DNA of 30,728 nt from Planctomycetaceae bacterium (GTDB taxonomy: Bacteria; Planctomycetota; Planctomycetia; Pirellulales; Pirellulaceae): the NCBI GenBank assembly GCA_005773145.1, contig SXHS01000109.1, forward strand, positions 1-30,728. Reading direction: 5' to 3'. Positions 15,191-23,121 of this stretch are shown here, piece after piece (positions within the stretch are counted from its first letter, which is position 1; each line of letters opens with the position of its first letter). Both the position numbers and the translations under genes were made by a program. The notes beneath the pieces were generated by a model. That model ran no database searches. It saw nothing but the letters and a program-made list of their open reading frames with translations, and was not told where the DNA came from.

Positions 15191-17917
15191 TCACGGTGCG
15201 GTACTGGGATTAAACATGGGATCGGACGCATTGCCTCTCGAGACCAAATAGGCAAGCAAATCCAACACCTCCGCCTCATTCAAGGGCGCCAGCAAATCAT
15301 CTGGCATCAATGATTTGGGGGATGGTGCAATTTGTTCGATCTGGTCCTTGGACACGTCCACAATTTTCGATGCATCCTCGGGGTCGATAACCATAGTGAT
15401 ACTATCAGCATGGTTGGCCGTGATCCATCCCGTGATGAGTTGCCCTTCCGTCGTGGAAACCAGCGATGTCTGGAATCGATCCGGTATGAATTTGCTGGGC
15501 TGGATGATCGCCTCCGCGACATCATGGAGGCTGAAGCGCCCGGAAATGTTGGTCAAATCGGGTCCGGTGGCGCCCCCCTGGCCGTCGAAACGGTGGCATA
15601 CGATGCAGCGCCCCGCCTTAAAACTGCGTTGGCCGTTGGCAAAGTCACGCTGAGTGAGCCCCTGGGCGAGCTTTTGATCCAACTCCGCGACCGTCCATTT
15701 TTGGCCGGGCCCAACGGGTTTGGGCAATTCGGCCGACTTGAGCGATGGCGGTGGTGTCTCCAAGGCGATCGCGGCCCGCTCCTCCGGCGACGTATGTTCC
15801 AGGGCCACCTTCTCCATTTCCTTCAAAAAACCCTGATAACTGACGCCGCCACTCCGCTGAGCTGCGTCGCGCAGCCACTGCAAGTACTCACGGCGTTCCT
15901 CGAGCGTCCAACCGTACCGCATGGATCGAAGTGCATAAGCGTAGTGCAAGTTTTGCGTCTGCGGATGATTTGCCAACATCTGCGATATCGGATCACCATA
16001 CTTCCCGTTGCGTGTGATCAGCGACCGCAGGATATCAGTTGTACCCTGTGCGGCGTCGTGTTCTTCACGCAGTTGCGCCAAGGCTTTACTGACGATTGTC
16101 GGCGAATCGAGAGCCACCAACAGACTGCACAATTCGCGACTAAGATGCGGATCAGAGGCCGGGAAATGGGCATCGAGTTGCTTGAGAACCTGCCGACAAT
16201 CGGCCGGGCTGGGCTTGCCCAACCGTATGATCGCCAGCCCGTAGGCACGCAACAGGTCCAATTGGGATTCGACGGGCAGATCCGCGACTGGGATGCGATT
16301 CAGATATGCCAGCAGTTCGGATTGTTTCTCCGGCGCCCCCTGCCGCGCCAGAGCCACCGCCGCCTGAATGAGCGTCAGGTGTGGTATGTCTTGCTGCGCC
16401 AGGCGAGGTTGCCACTGGGCGACGGGCAAATATTCCAACGCCAATCGGGCCGCATAGCGAATGTGGCGATCGGAGTGCCCGAGGTGATTCCAGATAAAGT
16501 CCAACTGTTTGGGATCGGGGTGGGCCAGCAAGTCTTCCAGTTGATGACGCAGCGCACGCAAATCGGCGTATTGCGAATCGGACGTGTCGACAGGGTCGGT
16601 CCCCTCGGTGCCGACATACGTCACGCGATACAGGGCCGACTGGGTCCCGCGCCCACCCACGGTGAAATAGAGGGCGCCATCTCGTCCGACCACCGCGTCT
16701 GTCAACGGCAACGGAATCCTCGACAGGAATTCCTCGCGTTCCGCCGTGTAGCTGGACCCCGACGGGCTCAGGTGCATGGCATAGATCGTGCCGAAAGTCC
16801 AATCGAGCAGGTAAAGTGCCTTTTGGTAGCGAGCGGGAAATTTCGCGCCGTAGCCAAAGGTAACGCCCGTGGGCGAACCGGGGCCCACGTCAATCACAGG
16901 TGGCAGACTGTCGACGTAGTACGTGGGCCACACGCCAGAGCCGCTACGCCAACCGAACTCACTGCCGCTGGTCGCATGGCAGAGTCGCGTCGGTCGGTAC
17001 CAGGGCATGCCCATATCCCATTCCATATCGGAATCGAAGGTAAACCATTCGCCGTCGGTATTCACATCCATGTCGTAGGAGTTGCGATAACCACTGCTCA
17101 CCAGCTCCCAGTCACGTCCGGACGAATCGATGCGACAAATCCACCCGCCCGGTGCTAAGATACCAACGGCATGTCCACTGGCATCCCACTGTCGTGGGAG
17201 CAGTTGGTCTTCGTCCCAATTTCTCGGCAGGCGACTTGCGGTTACCTGTTCGGGCAGCTTAGTATGGTTGCCGGCCATGACGTAGATCGACTTGCCGTCT
17301 GGTGTCAAGTGCATGGCATGGGGCCCGTGCTCGCCCTCCCCATCAAACGGCATCAATAATTCCAGTCGTTCATATTGATCGTCATGGTTCTCATCGAATG
17401 CCCGATAGAGTCCAGTTTTTTTACCCATATTGGCCATGATGTACAAACTGTCGAAGGCGGCGAGTAACCCGTGGGCACCGGTGATCTCCACGGGGAGCTG
17501 TTCTACATGCGTTGGCTCGTCAGAGCCAATGCGTGCCGGCGTGATCCGATAAAGGCCGTGTTTGCTTTCATTTTGATCACTGGCAATCAGACGTCCTCGG
17601 GCATCCAGCGCCAAACAGACCCACGAGCCCTGCGTCTCGATGGGGACCGTATACAACAATTCGACTTGAAAGCCCGGCTGCACTTGGAAAACGTCTCGTG
17701 GCGGGGCTGTCGACTCGGCCGTTGTACCCGGCCGATTGGGATGAGCCGTCGCGATCTGTGGCACCTGCGTCCAGTGCGTATCGGCCGCCAGTAGTTGAGG
17801 ACCGGCGATCCAGGCCCAACTACAGCCCAAGATCAGTGCTCGGCAAATGGGTGCCCAACGGATCAGTGATCCTTCTGGTCCACATTCCGGAAAATAATAG
17901 AACGGCGAGCAACGCAT
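15191..17917 (-). CDS. Large secreted dehydrogenase-like protein with C-terminal heme-binding domain (Pirellula/Verrucomicrobium type)
   Basis: 908 aa. The N-terminus has a long polar lead and a hydrophobic segment (APICRALILGCSWAWIAGPQLLAA), so the protein is exported; ILGC might even be a lipobox, but the segment runs on past it. Residues about 70-440 form a glucose/sorbosone dehydrogenase-like beta-propeller (ALDARGRLIASDQ, HGPHAMHLTPDGKSIYVMAGN, SDMEWDMGMPWYRPTR, YQKALYLLDWTFGTIYAMHL). A helical HEAT-like region follows (about 460-730). The last 140 residues are the Pirellula-type cytochrome domain with C771-IV-C774-H775 and GPDLTNISGRFSLHDVAEAIIQPSK. The predicted role is a periplasmic oxidation with electron transfer to heme; the substrate is unknown. 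The ATG at 17917 is chosen because AAGGAG lies 5 nt upstream. First gene of a run with PhyH and AKR. Confidence 0.88.
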   Translation of the reverse strand: MRCSPFYYFPECGPEGSLIRWAPICRALILGCSWAWIAGPQLLAADTHWTQVPQIATAHPNRPGTTAESTAPPRDVFQVQPGFQVELLYTVPIETQGSWVCLALDARGRLIASDQNESKHGLYRITPARIGSDEPTHVEQLPVEITGAHGLLAAFDSLYIMANMGKKTGLYRAFDENHDDQYERLELLMPFDGEGEHGPHAMHLTPDGKSIYVMAGNHTKLPEQVTASRLPRNWDEDQLLPRQWDASGHAVGILAPGGWICRIDSSGRDWELVSSGYRNSYDMDVNTDGEWFTFDSDMEWDMGMPWYRPTRLCHATSGSEFGWRSGSGVWPTYYVDSLPPVIDVGPGSPTGVTFGYGAKFPARYQKALYLLDWTFGTIYAMHLSPSGSSYTAEREEFLSRIPLPLTDAVVGRDGALYFTVGGRGTQSALYRVTYVGTEGTDPVDTSDSQYADLRALRHQLEDLLAHPDPKQLDFIWNHLGHSDRHIRYAARLALEYLPVAQWQPRLAQQDIPHLTLIQAAVALARQGAPEKQSELLAYLNRIPVADLPVESQLDLLRAYGLAIIRLGKPSPADCRQVLKQLDAHFPASDPHLSRELCSLLVALDSPTIVSKALAQLREEHDAAQGTTDILRSLITRNGKYGDPISQMLANHPQTQNLHYAYALRSMRYGWTLEERREYLQWLRDAAQRSGGVSYQGFLKEMEKVALEHTSPEERAAIALETPPPSLKSAELPKPVGPGQKWTVAELDQKLAQGLTQRDFANGQRSFKAGRCIVCHRFDGQGGATGPDLTNISGRFSLHDVAEAIIQPSKFIPDRFQTSLVSTTEGQLITGWITANHADSITMVIDPEDASKIVDVSKDQIEQIAPSPKSLMPDDLLAPLNEAEVLDLLAYLVSRGNASDPMFNPSTAP

Positions 17918-17965
17918 GGGGGCTCCTTGAAATATCCTGGAAACGTCCGGCAACGTAAACCACCC

Positions 17966-17998
17966 AGTATACTAGGCCCTCCCTGCCGATTGTAGGGC
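17966..17998 (-). promoter_or_regulatory. Putative promoter/hairpin region for the heme-dehydrogenase operon
   Basis: On the minus strand TATACT (plus 17966-17971) is a good -10, about 50 nt before the ATG at 17917. The -35 position falls in a short inverted repeat, GCCCT...AGGGC (17976-17980 and 17994-17998), which contains CCCTGCCGATTGTAGGG. That overlap could make it an operator. The same 16-mer, less one A, occurs after the DUF1598 gene (26946-26961). Confidence 0.33.
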
Positions 17999-18116
17999 AA
18001 GCCCATCTTCGCTTAAGCTCGCCGCCACCTAACGGTCGATCGGGTGATGGAGGCGTGTTCTGCGGTAACTCAGCGGCACGGACCATCGGTCATTACGATG
18101 TAAAGGGATGCGCTCT

Positions 18117-18536
18117 ATGCGAGTCCAGGCGATCCATGCGGCGATGTTGGTTCTGACGGTCGTCTCGGGGGCGCTGGCCGCCGACGGTCCCGTAACTCAA
18201 CCGGCCGATCGACAGGCGGCGGCTGACGTGACCTATTCCGCCGTGGAGTCGGGCCAGCTCACGCCAACTCCAGAGATGTGGTTCTATCAGCAGGAAATCC
18301 GTCGGCACGACGACCCAAAGCAAGCCGTGCGCCGCAACGCCGAATACCGTGCGGCCCAACGCCGCATGCGACTGGAGTCCCAAAAGTGGTACGGCTATTC
18401 GCCCCTCCGTCCAACGGTTAATCCCACGCCCTGGTTCGGCAGCTATGGCCCCCGCTGGACGTCCACCATGGGAGACCCCAATCGGTGGATGGCCGGGGGA
18501 GCCCCAACCGTCGTAGTGATCCCACGTGCGCCGTAG
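18117..18536 (+). CDS. Small secreted protein of unknown function
   Basis: 139 aa. A signal peptide is clear (MRVQAIHAAMLVLTVVSGALAADG, cleavage probably after ALA). The mature part has a helical stretch TPEMWFYQQEIRRHDDPKQAVRRNAEYRAAQRRMR, then SQKWYGYSPLRPTVNPTPWFGSYG, rich in Trp, Tyr and Pro, and ends in TVVVIPRAP. I recall similar short exported proteins with an MWFYQQ...WYG...RP pattern in many planctomycetes, none with a known role. The ATG at 18117 has AAAGGG 9 nt upstream; the ATG at 18108 directly abuts that site and is less likely. Monocistronic, convergent with the response regulator gene. Confidence 0.72.
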   Translation: MRVQAIHAAMLVLTVVSGALAADGPVTQPADRQAAADVTYSAVESGQLTPTPEMWFYQQEIRRHDDPKQAVRRNAEYRAAQRRMRLESQKWYGYSPLRPTVNPTPWFGSYGPRWTSTMGDPNRWMAGGAPTVVVIPRAP

Positions 18537-18549
18537 GGCCGATGGCCGA

Positions 18550-18616
18550 GTCTGAGCGAAGCAGATGAACGCGTGAGAAGCCCGGGCGGTGATCGCTCCG
18601 AGCGGTGGGCTCAGAC
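18550..18616. terminator. Inverted repeat between convergent genes
   Basis: GTCTGAGC (18550-18557) and GCTCAGAC (18609-18616) are perfect 8-bp arms flanking a 51-nt loop that holds a smaller CGCT/AGCG hairpin. The right arm overlaps the stop codon of the response regulator gene. It could act as a bidirectional terminator; no T-run is visible. Confidence 0.3.
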
Positions 18617-19243
18617 GAGCTTTTTCCGGACGGCCCAGACGGCCGCCTGCGTGCGATCCGTGACGCCGATCTTACGCAAGATATGCTGCACGTGTTCTTT
18701 AACGGTTTCATAGCTCACTTTGAGCTCGACCGCGATCTCTTTGTTGCGTAGTCCCAACGCCATTTGGCGCAGCACTTCCCCCTCGCGGTGAGTGAGCGGA
18801 ACCTCGATGTCGTTGGTCATGCGCGGCGCGGCGAGCGCCCCCGTAATACGTCGCAACTTATCGTGGGACCATAGGTCGCGCCCCGATGCGGCGGTCCGTA
18901 TGGCGTCCAGTAGCTCCTCGCGACTGGCCCCCTTCATCACGAATCCGGCTGCACCTAACGCGACCGCGCGGGCCGAATAGGTCGGATTGTCATAGGCCGA
19001 TAACATGAGAACCGGGAGTTCGGGCTTCTCCAGTTTTAACTGGCCCAACGCCTGCAAACCATCGCCCGCCGGCATGCGGATATCAAGGAGCACTACATCC
19101 GGTTCACAGCCCAGCGCTAACTGTACGGCCTGCTTGCCGGTCCGAGCCTCCGCCACGACGGTAACGTCTGAGTCGGCCAGAATATTTTTCAGGCCACACA
19201 GGACGATTTCGTGATCATCGGCAATTAGTAGTTTAACGGTCAT
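18611..19243 (-). CDS. NarL/FixJ-type response regulator with LuxR HTH output
   Basis: 210-aa two-component response regulator. The receiver domain (1-120) has acidic pocket D9/D10, phospho-acceptor D54 in VVLLDIRMP, S82 in LMLSAYD and K104 in FVMKGAS, so it should be phosphorylated normally. The LuxR-type HTH covers about 146-208 (PLTHREGEVLRQMALGLRNKEIAVELKVSYETVKEHVQHI), which binds DNA as a dimer. The start is the ATG at 19243. No histidine kinase gene lies in the window, so it is an orphan regulator here; its partner must be encoded elsewhere. Confidence 0.92.
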   Translation of the reverse strand: MTVKLLIADDHEIVLCGLKNILADSDVTVVAEARTGKQAVQLALGCEPDVVLLDIRMPAGDGLQALGQLKLEKPELPVLMLSAYDNPTYSARAVALGAAGFVMKGASREELLDAIRTAASGRDLWSHDKLRRITGALAAPRMTNDIEVPLTHREGEVLRQMALGLRNKEIAVELKVSYETVKEHVQHILRKIGVTDRTQAAVWAVRKKLV

Positions 19244-19526
19244 GGCAACACGTACACATCGGATGGCCGTGGTCTACACGGACACCGACGAGCCCTTTCT
19301 AATCGAAACTCGTTCACAACCACTGGCTAAGAACCGGCCGGCACGCGACGTTGCCCTCGCCACATGAAGAATCCGCCGGCCATACTCGCAGCAACGCGTA
19401 TTAATGCGCCGGAGCGAGTGCCGAACCAACAGGGGGATGGCCCCCTCTGCAGGTAATTATAGTTCGATCGGCGTATTCGGGTAGTCCCCAAATTATCGAT
19501 TCATTGCGCCGGCTTAGGACGCCCAA
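19244..19526. other. Intergenic region between regulator and JmjC-like genes
   Basis: No convincing gene. It contains a perfect hairpin AGGGGG-ATGG-CCCCCT at 19431-19446, which lies about 80 bp after the end of the JmjC-like gene on that gene's strand and could terminate it. The adjoining TAATTATAG is AT-rich. The response regulator promoter should lie at the low-coordinate end, but I see no clear -35/-10 pair. Confidence 0.4.
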
Positions 19527-20495
19527 TCACAGGGCACCGACCAGATCCCGCTCGGCCGGTTGTGGCGTCAGAGGCGAGAATCCCAGCGGTGCGTCTGGAT
19601 TGACCCGGAATGTCTTCGGATAGACAAAGCGAGCCTTGGGTTTTTGTTGCCAAGCGGTTGCATAACGCACGCCCCGAATGAGGTTTTCTTTGAGGTGGGC
19701 CCAGGGGCCGGAGACCTCAACACCGCGACTCGGCTTGCCCAACCGATTTCGCAGCCATTGATTGGCCAGATGAACATTGATGCGACGGGTCGCCATCGGG
19801 TTCCGATGCTCCGTGGATAGAGAGACGTTCAGCCCTTCCTGATTGGTCACGCGATGCGGCGTGTTCTGGGGCCAGGTCAGCATCTGCCCGGGCCGTACGT
19901 CAAACACCTGAGCGTGCTCGTCAAACCACTCAAAATAGGGAACGTCTTCCGCGTAGTCACCGGAGAAAACCCGCTCCAACACATCCTGTGAGACGAAACG
20001 AAAATCGAAGGGGGGATAAACCCAAACCCGTTTGATGCCACGCAAGTGCCAGAGCATGTTGACGGGGATGTCCACATGATAATGTACCAGGGCGCCCGGC
20101 GATGAGATTAAAAGATTGGCCGAGCGAAAATGAGCTTTGAAGCGACTGTTGCAGCGTTCCAGACTATCAAACAGTTCGTTGATGAGGTTTCGGTAGACCG
20201 GCTGATGCTGCATTAGATTCCGCAGATTGATCCAAAGTCGGCCACGTTGCACGAGATCCAACAACACCTCACCAGGCACTCCGTTGCGGTCCCCTTCCTG
20301 CCACTGAAAATCGCGATGATCGTACCCCATCGTATTGACATGCAGGCAGTCCGCCGGGTGCGTGTCTAGCAGGCGCACCAAACCCTCGTTGGAGAAGAGC
20401 GGAGATTCGTGCAAACGATGTTGCGCCAGCAGGATGTCGTGTTCCAGACGCTGGTATTGCGAGGGGGTCCAGTCGACAAGCAGCGATGAGTTCAT
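19527..20495 (-). CDS. JmjC/cupin-like Fe(II) oxygenase domain protein
   Basis: 322-aa protein with a cupin/JmjC-type double-stranded beta-helix. Metal ligands can be read as H140-V-D142 in LVHYHVDIPVNMLWHLRG and distal H214 in WPQNTPHRVTN. The strand KRVWVYPPFDF after the HxD is typical of cupin_8/JmjC-like bacterial proteins, which hydroxylate protein or small-molecule substrates. The C-terminal third (RINVHLANQWLRNRLG and on) is helical and not recognised. The ATG at 20495 (MNSSLLVDW) is preferred because GAGG lies 6 nt upstream; an ATG four codons earlier (20507) is possible. It stands alone: 260 bp from the upstream peptidase gene and 283 bp from the regulator. Confidence 0.72.
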   Translation of the reverse strand: MNSSLLVDWTPSQYQRLEHDILLAQHRLHESPLFSNEGLVRLLDTHPADCLHVNTMGYDHRDFQWQEGDRNGVPGEVLLDLVQRGRLWINLRNLMQHQPVYRNLINELFDSLERCNSRFKAHFRSANLLISSPGALVHYHVDIPVNMLWHLRGIKRVWVYPPFDFRFVSQDVLERVFSGDYAEDVPYFEWFDEHAQVFDVRPGQMLTWPQNTPHRVTNQEGLNVSLSTEHRNPMATRRINVHLANQWLRNRLGKPSRGVEVSGPWAHLKENLIRGVRYATAWQQKPKARFVYPKTFRVNPDAPLGFSPLTPQPAERDLVGAL

Positions 20496-20755
20496 GCGAC
20501 ACCTCATGTTCCATGGAATGGGAAACGCCCTGCGTGGACGACGAGCGTTCGCAGGCGGTGAGAACCAAGAAGATCAGCGAATGCCATGCCAATGGTGTGA
20601 CCTGGCGGCAGAGCCCGTACGATCGCTATCTCCGCTCGGTTTGCTGTTCGGCGGGCGCCGTAAAAACCCAATGTATCGCCTGGGCGAGCGGGGCATTCCG
20701 CAAAGGACGATGCCCTTAAGCGCCCGATGTGGTGGAATTGCTACGAATGGGTCGA

Positions 20756-21871
20756 TCAAAGATCCAGCGAGAAGTCGGTGAGCAATTCCACGCCATCCTC
20801 CGTGACCCGATAGTTCTGCTCCAGTCGCATGCCATGTCGCAGCTCGTCGTGGTACAGGCCCGGCTCGACTGTGAACGTATCCCCCTCGGCGAACGTGTCG
20901 TCCCAGTGCGGATTAAGGTGGGGTGCCTCATGAGGATAGAGGCCAACGCCGTGCCCCAAATGGTGGTCGAAGACCCAGGGTGTGCAGGGGGCCAATAACT
21001 CCTTGGCTCGCGTGAAGACGTGTTGGCAACGGACCCCCGGTTTGACCGTACTCTCGATCATGGCAAAGACGGTCAGTATCTGTTGCCAGGCACGGGTCTG
21101 AGAGGCGCTCGGCTCATTCCCGACCGAAAAAGTGCGGGCATTGTCGGAGAAATAACCGCGAAAGCCCACCCCCAAGTCGAGGATGTAGAGTTCGCCAGCC
21201 TGGGCGAGCCGTCGCCGCGGGGGGCCGCCGCGCGAGTTGCACTGAAAATCTTGACCAAAATACGTCAGGGGTTCACCGAGCGTGTCGACCGCGACCCCCT
21301 GCAATTGGCTGTAGAGCCACAGCTCGTCAATGCCCGGGCGGATGAGGGTCCGCGCTGCCGAATACATGGCGGCGGTGGCCCCGATGGACTGTCGCATCAT
21401 CGCCAGCTCGTCGGAGTCTTTCCGGCGCCGTAGCTGATAAAGCGTCGGCTCTAAATCGACCAGTTCACCGGAGAACTCGCGTGCCACATGGGGGGGGAAC
21501 GTGGCGAATTCAACCCCTACTCGCTTGGCATGGGTCACGCCGCCGAGAGAAGCAAGCAACACTTGGGAATTGGCCAGCCGTTGATCGTTACGCAAAGTCG
21601 AATGCCACTGTGCCTCATAGCCGAGCACTTGATCGGCAGCCGTGTTGTCCGGGAGTCGGCGCCCCGGCACGACGATCGTCAGATGGCCATCCGGTCGCAG
21701 CGCGGCAGCCGACTGGAACATCGGCCCGCTGCGAACTCCCGATAACCATTGCACATGCTCCACCTGCGTGGTGATAAACAGGTCCAAATCCAGCCGTTTC
21801 ATTTCGGCGATCAGCCGTTGTTGACGACCGCGGCAGGCGGGAATATCGAGGGCAAATCGATCAACCGTCAT
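20756..21871 (-). CDS. M24-family aminopeptidase (Xaa-Pro dipeptidase-like)
   Basis: 371-aa metallopeptidase of the M24B type. An N-terminal creatinase-like domain (1-150) precedes the pita-bread catalytic domain. All five metal ligands are present: D232 in ILDLGVGFRG, D243 in FSDNARTF, H307 in HHLGHGVGL, E336 in TVEPGLY and E351 in RLEQNYRV. It should therefore be an active Xaa-Pro-type peptidase or a related amidinohydrolase/lyase such as creatinase or DddP. The ATG at 21871 gives the family-like start with GGAG 9 nt upstream and overlaps the end of the Gfo/Idh gene by 11 nt, indicating translational coupling. The shared operon suggests the two act in one catabolic step sequence, substrate unknown. 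Confidence 0.87.
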   Translation of the reverse strand: MTVDRFALDIPACRGRQQRLIAEMKRLDLDLFITTQVEHVQWLSGVRSGPMFQSAAALRPDGHLTIVVPGRRLPDNTAADQVLGYEAQWHSTLRNDQRLANSQVLLASLGGVTHAKRVGVEFATFPPHVAREFSGELVDLEPTLYQLRRRKDSDELAMMRQSIGATAAMYSAARTLIRPGIDELWLYSQLQGVAVDTLGEPLTYFGQDFQCNSRGGPPRRRLAQAGELYILDLGVGFRGYFSDNARTFSVGNEPSASQTRAWQQILTVFAMIESTVKPGVRCQHVFTRAKELLAPCTPWVFDHHLGHGVGLYPHEAPHLNPHWDDTFAEGDTFTVEPGLYHDELRHGMRLEQNYRVTEDGVELLTDFSLDL

Positions 21872-22904
21872 GGGCTGCAGCTCCGGAAATATTGGGAAAA
21901 TCCAAGACCCTTCGATGGCCATCGGCAAGACTCTGTTGCGCTGCCAACACGACGCTAACTGCCCGGTACGCGTCCTCCAAATCACTCGTCTTGCGAACCA
22001 GACTCGTCACCGCGCGGTGGAAGTGACAGAGCAACTGTTCCCAAACGGGCCGCTCACTTTCCAACGACTCCTGATGACGGCCTGCCTGATCGAACCAGAT
22101 GAGCGTGGCGGGCATGTCGATGAAGGCAATGCCGTGTTGGCAGCAAACCTGCAATGCTGCCGGAGGGCGAAACGAAATGGCCTCACTCCAGGCCGCCGGC
22201 ATGTAGTGTCCGCAACTAATTTGGGCCAAAGGACCTTGGCCGTAATCCATTTCTGAGAAGTCCAGGCTCATCATCTGATAGTCCAATTGATCCGCCTGGG
22301 GTCCGCGGTGCGCAGCGCCGACGACTGAGGTCGGCTCGCGCCCCACAACGTATCGGCACCAATCCACCAATTCAATCAGCTCGCGCGTATCCGGACTGAG
22401 ATGCCGACCACGCTGGCTGGCCGGATGCAATCGTTCCACGGCCAGTCGTCGATGACAGAACAATAGGGAGGGTAGCCCAAGCGATGTAGCGATCAGTTCC
22501 TTAAGACGCAGGGTGGCCGGCGCGTGACGACGGGGGAACTCGGCCATGAAGGCAATTCCCGACTGTTCCACCTGCGTTTTCAACGCGGCCGCCTGGGGTA
22601 TGTCCAGGTCGATCGCAGCCGCACAATATACGGCCTTGCCCGCCTCGCAGGCGGCGAGAATCGGCAGTGCGCCGTACCATTGCGGTGACAGCATTAAGAT
22701 TGCGTCCACGTCCTCGCGCGACGCCACCGTCCGAAAGCCCTCCACCGGCGTGGCTTGGAAATCACGCGCGGCTTGCTCAGCCTTCAACGCGATCTCATCA
22801 CAGACAGCCACGACCTGGAAGCGATCGGACAATGCCCGTAAGGCCGGACGATGTCGACCTTCCCAAGCCGGACCCAGACCGACGATACCCACCCGCAGCT
22901 TCAT
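21861..22904 (-). CDS. Gfo/Idh/MocA-family protein with a degenerate EKP motif
   Basis: 347 aa. The N-terminal Rossmann fold begins LRVGIVGLGPAWEGRHRPAL, with the usual D36 after strand 2 (VVAVCDE). The segment after AACEAGKAVYC normally reads EKPxxLD, whose Lys is catalytic. Here residues 95-97 are AAA (YCAAAIDLD). The rest of the fold (FMAEFPRRHAPATLRLKELIATSLG, ELIELVDWCRYVVG, DLEDAYRAVSVVLAAQQS) is intact. It probably binds NAD(P) but may lack classic dehydrogenase activity, or may use other residues. The start is the ATG at 22904. The 11-nt overlap with the M24 peptidase gene shows they are one operon. Confidence 0.85.
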   Translation of the reverse strand: MKLRVGIVGLGPAWEGRHRPALRALSDRFQVVAVCDEIALKAEQAARDFQATPVEGFRTVASREDVDAILMLSPQWYGALPILAACEAGKAVYCAAAIDLDIPQAAALKTQVEQSGIAFMAEFPRRHAPATLRLKELIATSLGLPSLLFCHRRLAVERLHPASQRGRHLSPDTRELIELVDWCRYVVGREPTSVVGAAHRGPQADQLDYQMMSLDFSEMDYGQGPLAQISCGHYMPAAWSEAISFRPPAALQVCCQHGIAFIDMPATLIWFDQAGRHQESLESERPVWEQLLCHFHRAVTSLVRKTSDLEDAYRAVSVVLAAQQSLADGHRRVLDFPNISGAAAHDG

Positions 22905-22972
22905 CGGTTCCTACTTGCTATTCGCGAGATTAATATCGGAGAATGCTAACCAATCACAACACGAGGTGAGAC

Positions 22973-22993
22973 TCAGATCTCAGATTTCAAATC
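22973..22993. repeat. Degenerate heptamer repeat (TCARATY)3
   Basis: TCAGATC, TCAGATT and TCAAATC follow one another with an exact 7-bp period, in the 217-bp gap upstream of the Gfo/Idh gene. It shares period and consensus with the perfect TCAAATC/GATTTGA arrays at 4887-4907 and 6605-6630. The rest of the gap shows no gene. Confidence 0.6.
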
Positions 22994-23121
22994 CCCAATC
23001 TTAGTTATATTCCGGCGACACGGCCCACCCATGTTGAGTATCCCTGCTCCATGCCCTGGCCGCTGCCTCCACCCAGCATACCCGCTCGTTGCGCCAATTC
23101 GAAGGGCAGAGTCGGTGGTGA

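Noticed and set aside
15332..17158. A 608-codon open frame on the + strand antisense to the heme-dehydrogenase gene
   Set aside because: It mirrors a well-supported gene with signal peptide and CxxCH domain. Its product is Arg/Gln-rich with no domain. It reflects GC-rich codon use.
20508..20755. Possible small gene between the peptidase and JmjC-like genes
   Set aside because: Short frames on both strands have no Shine-Dalgarno sequence, no domain and no biased composition; treated as plain intergenic DNA.
21872..21985. A 38-codon N-terminal extension of the M24 peptidase
   Set aside because: It lies entirely within the Gfo/Idh coding sequence in another frame. The ATG at 21871 has GGAG upstream and a family-like N-terminus.
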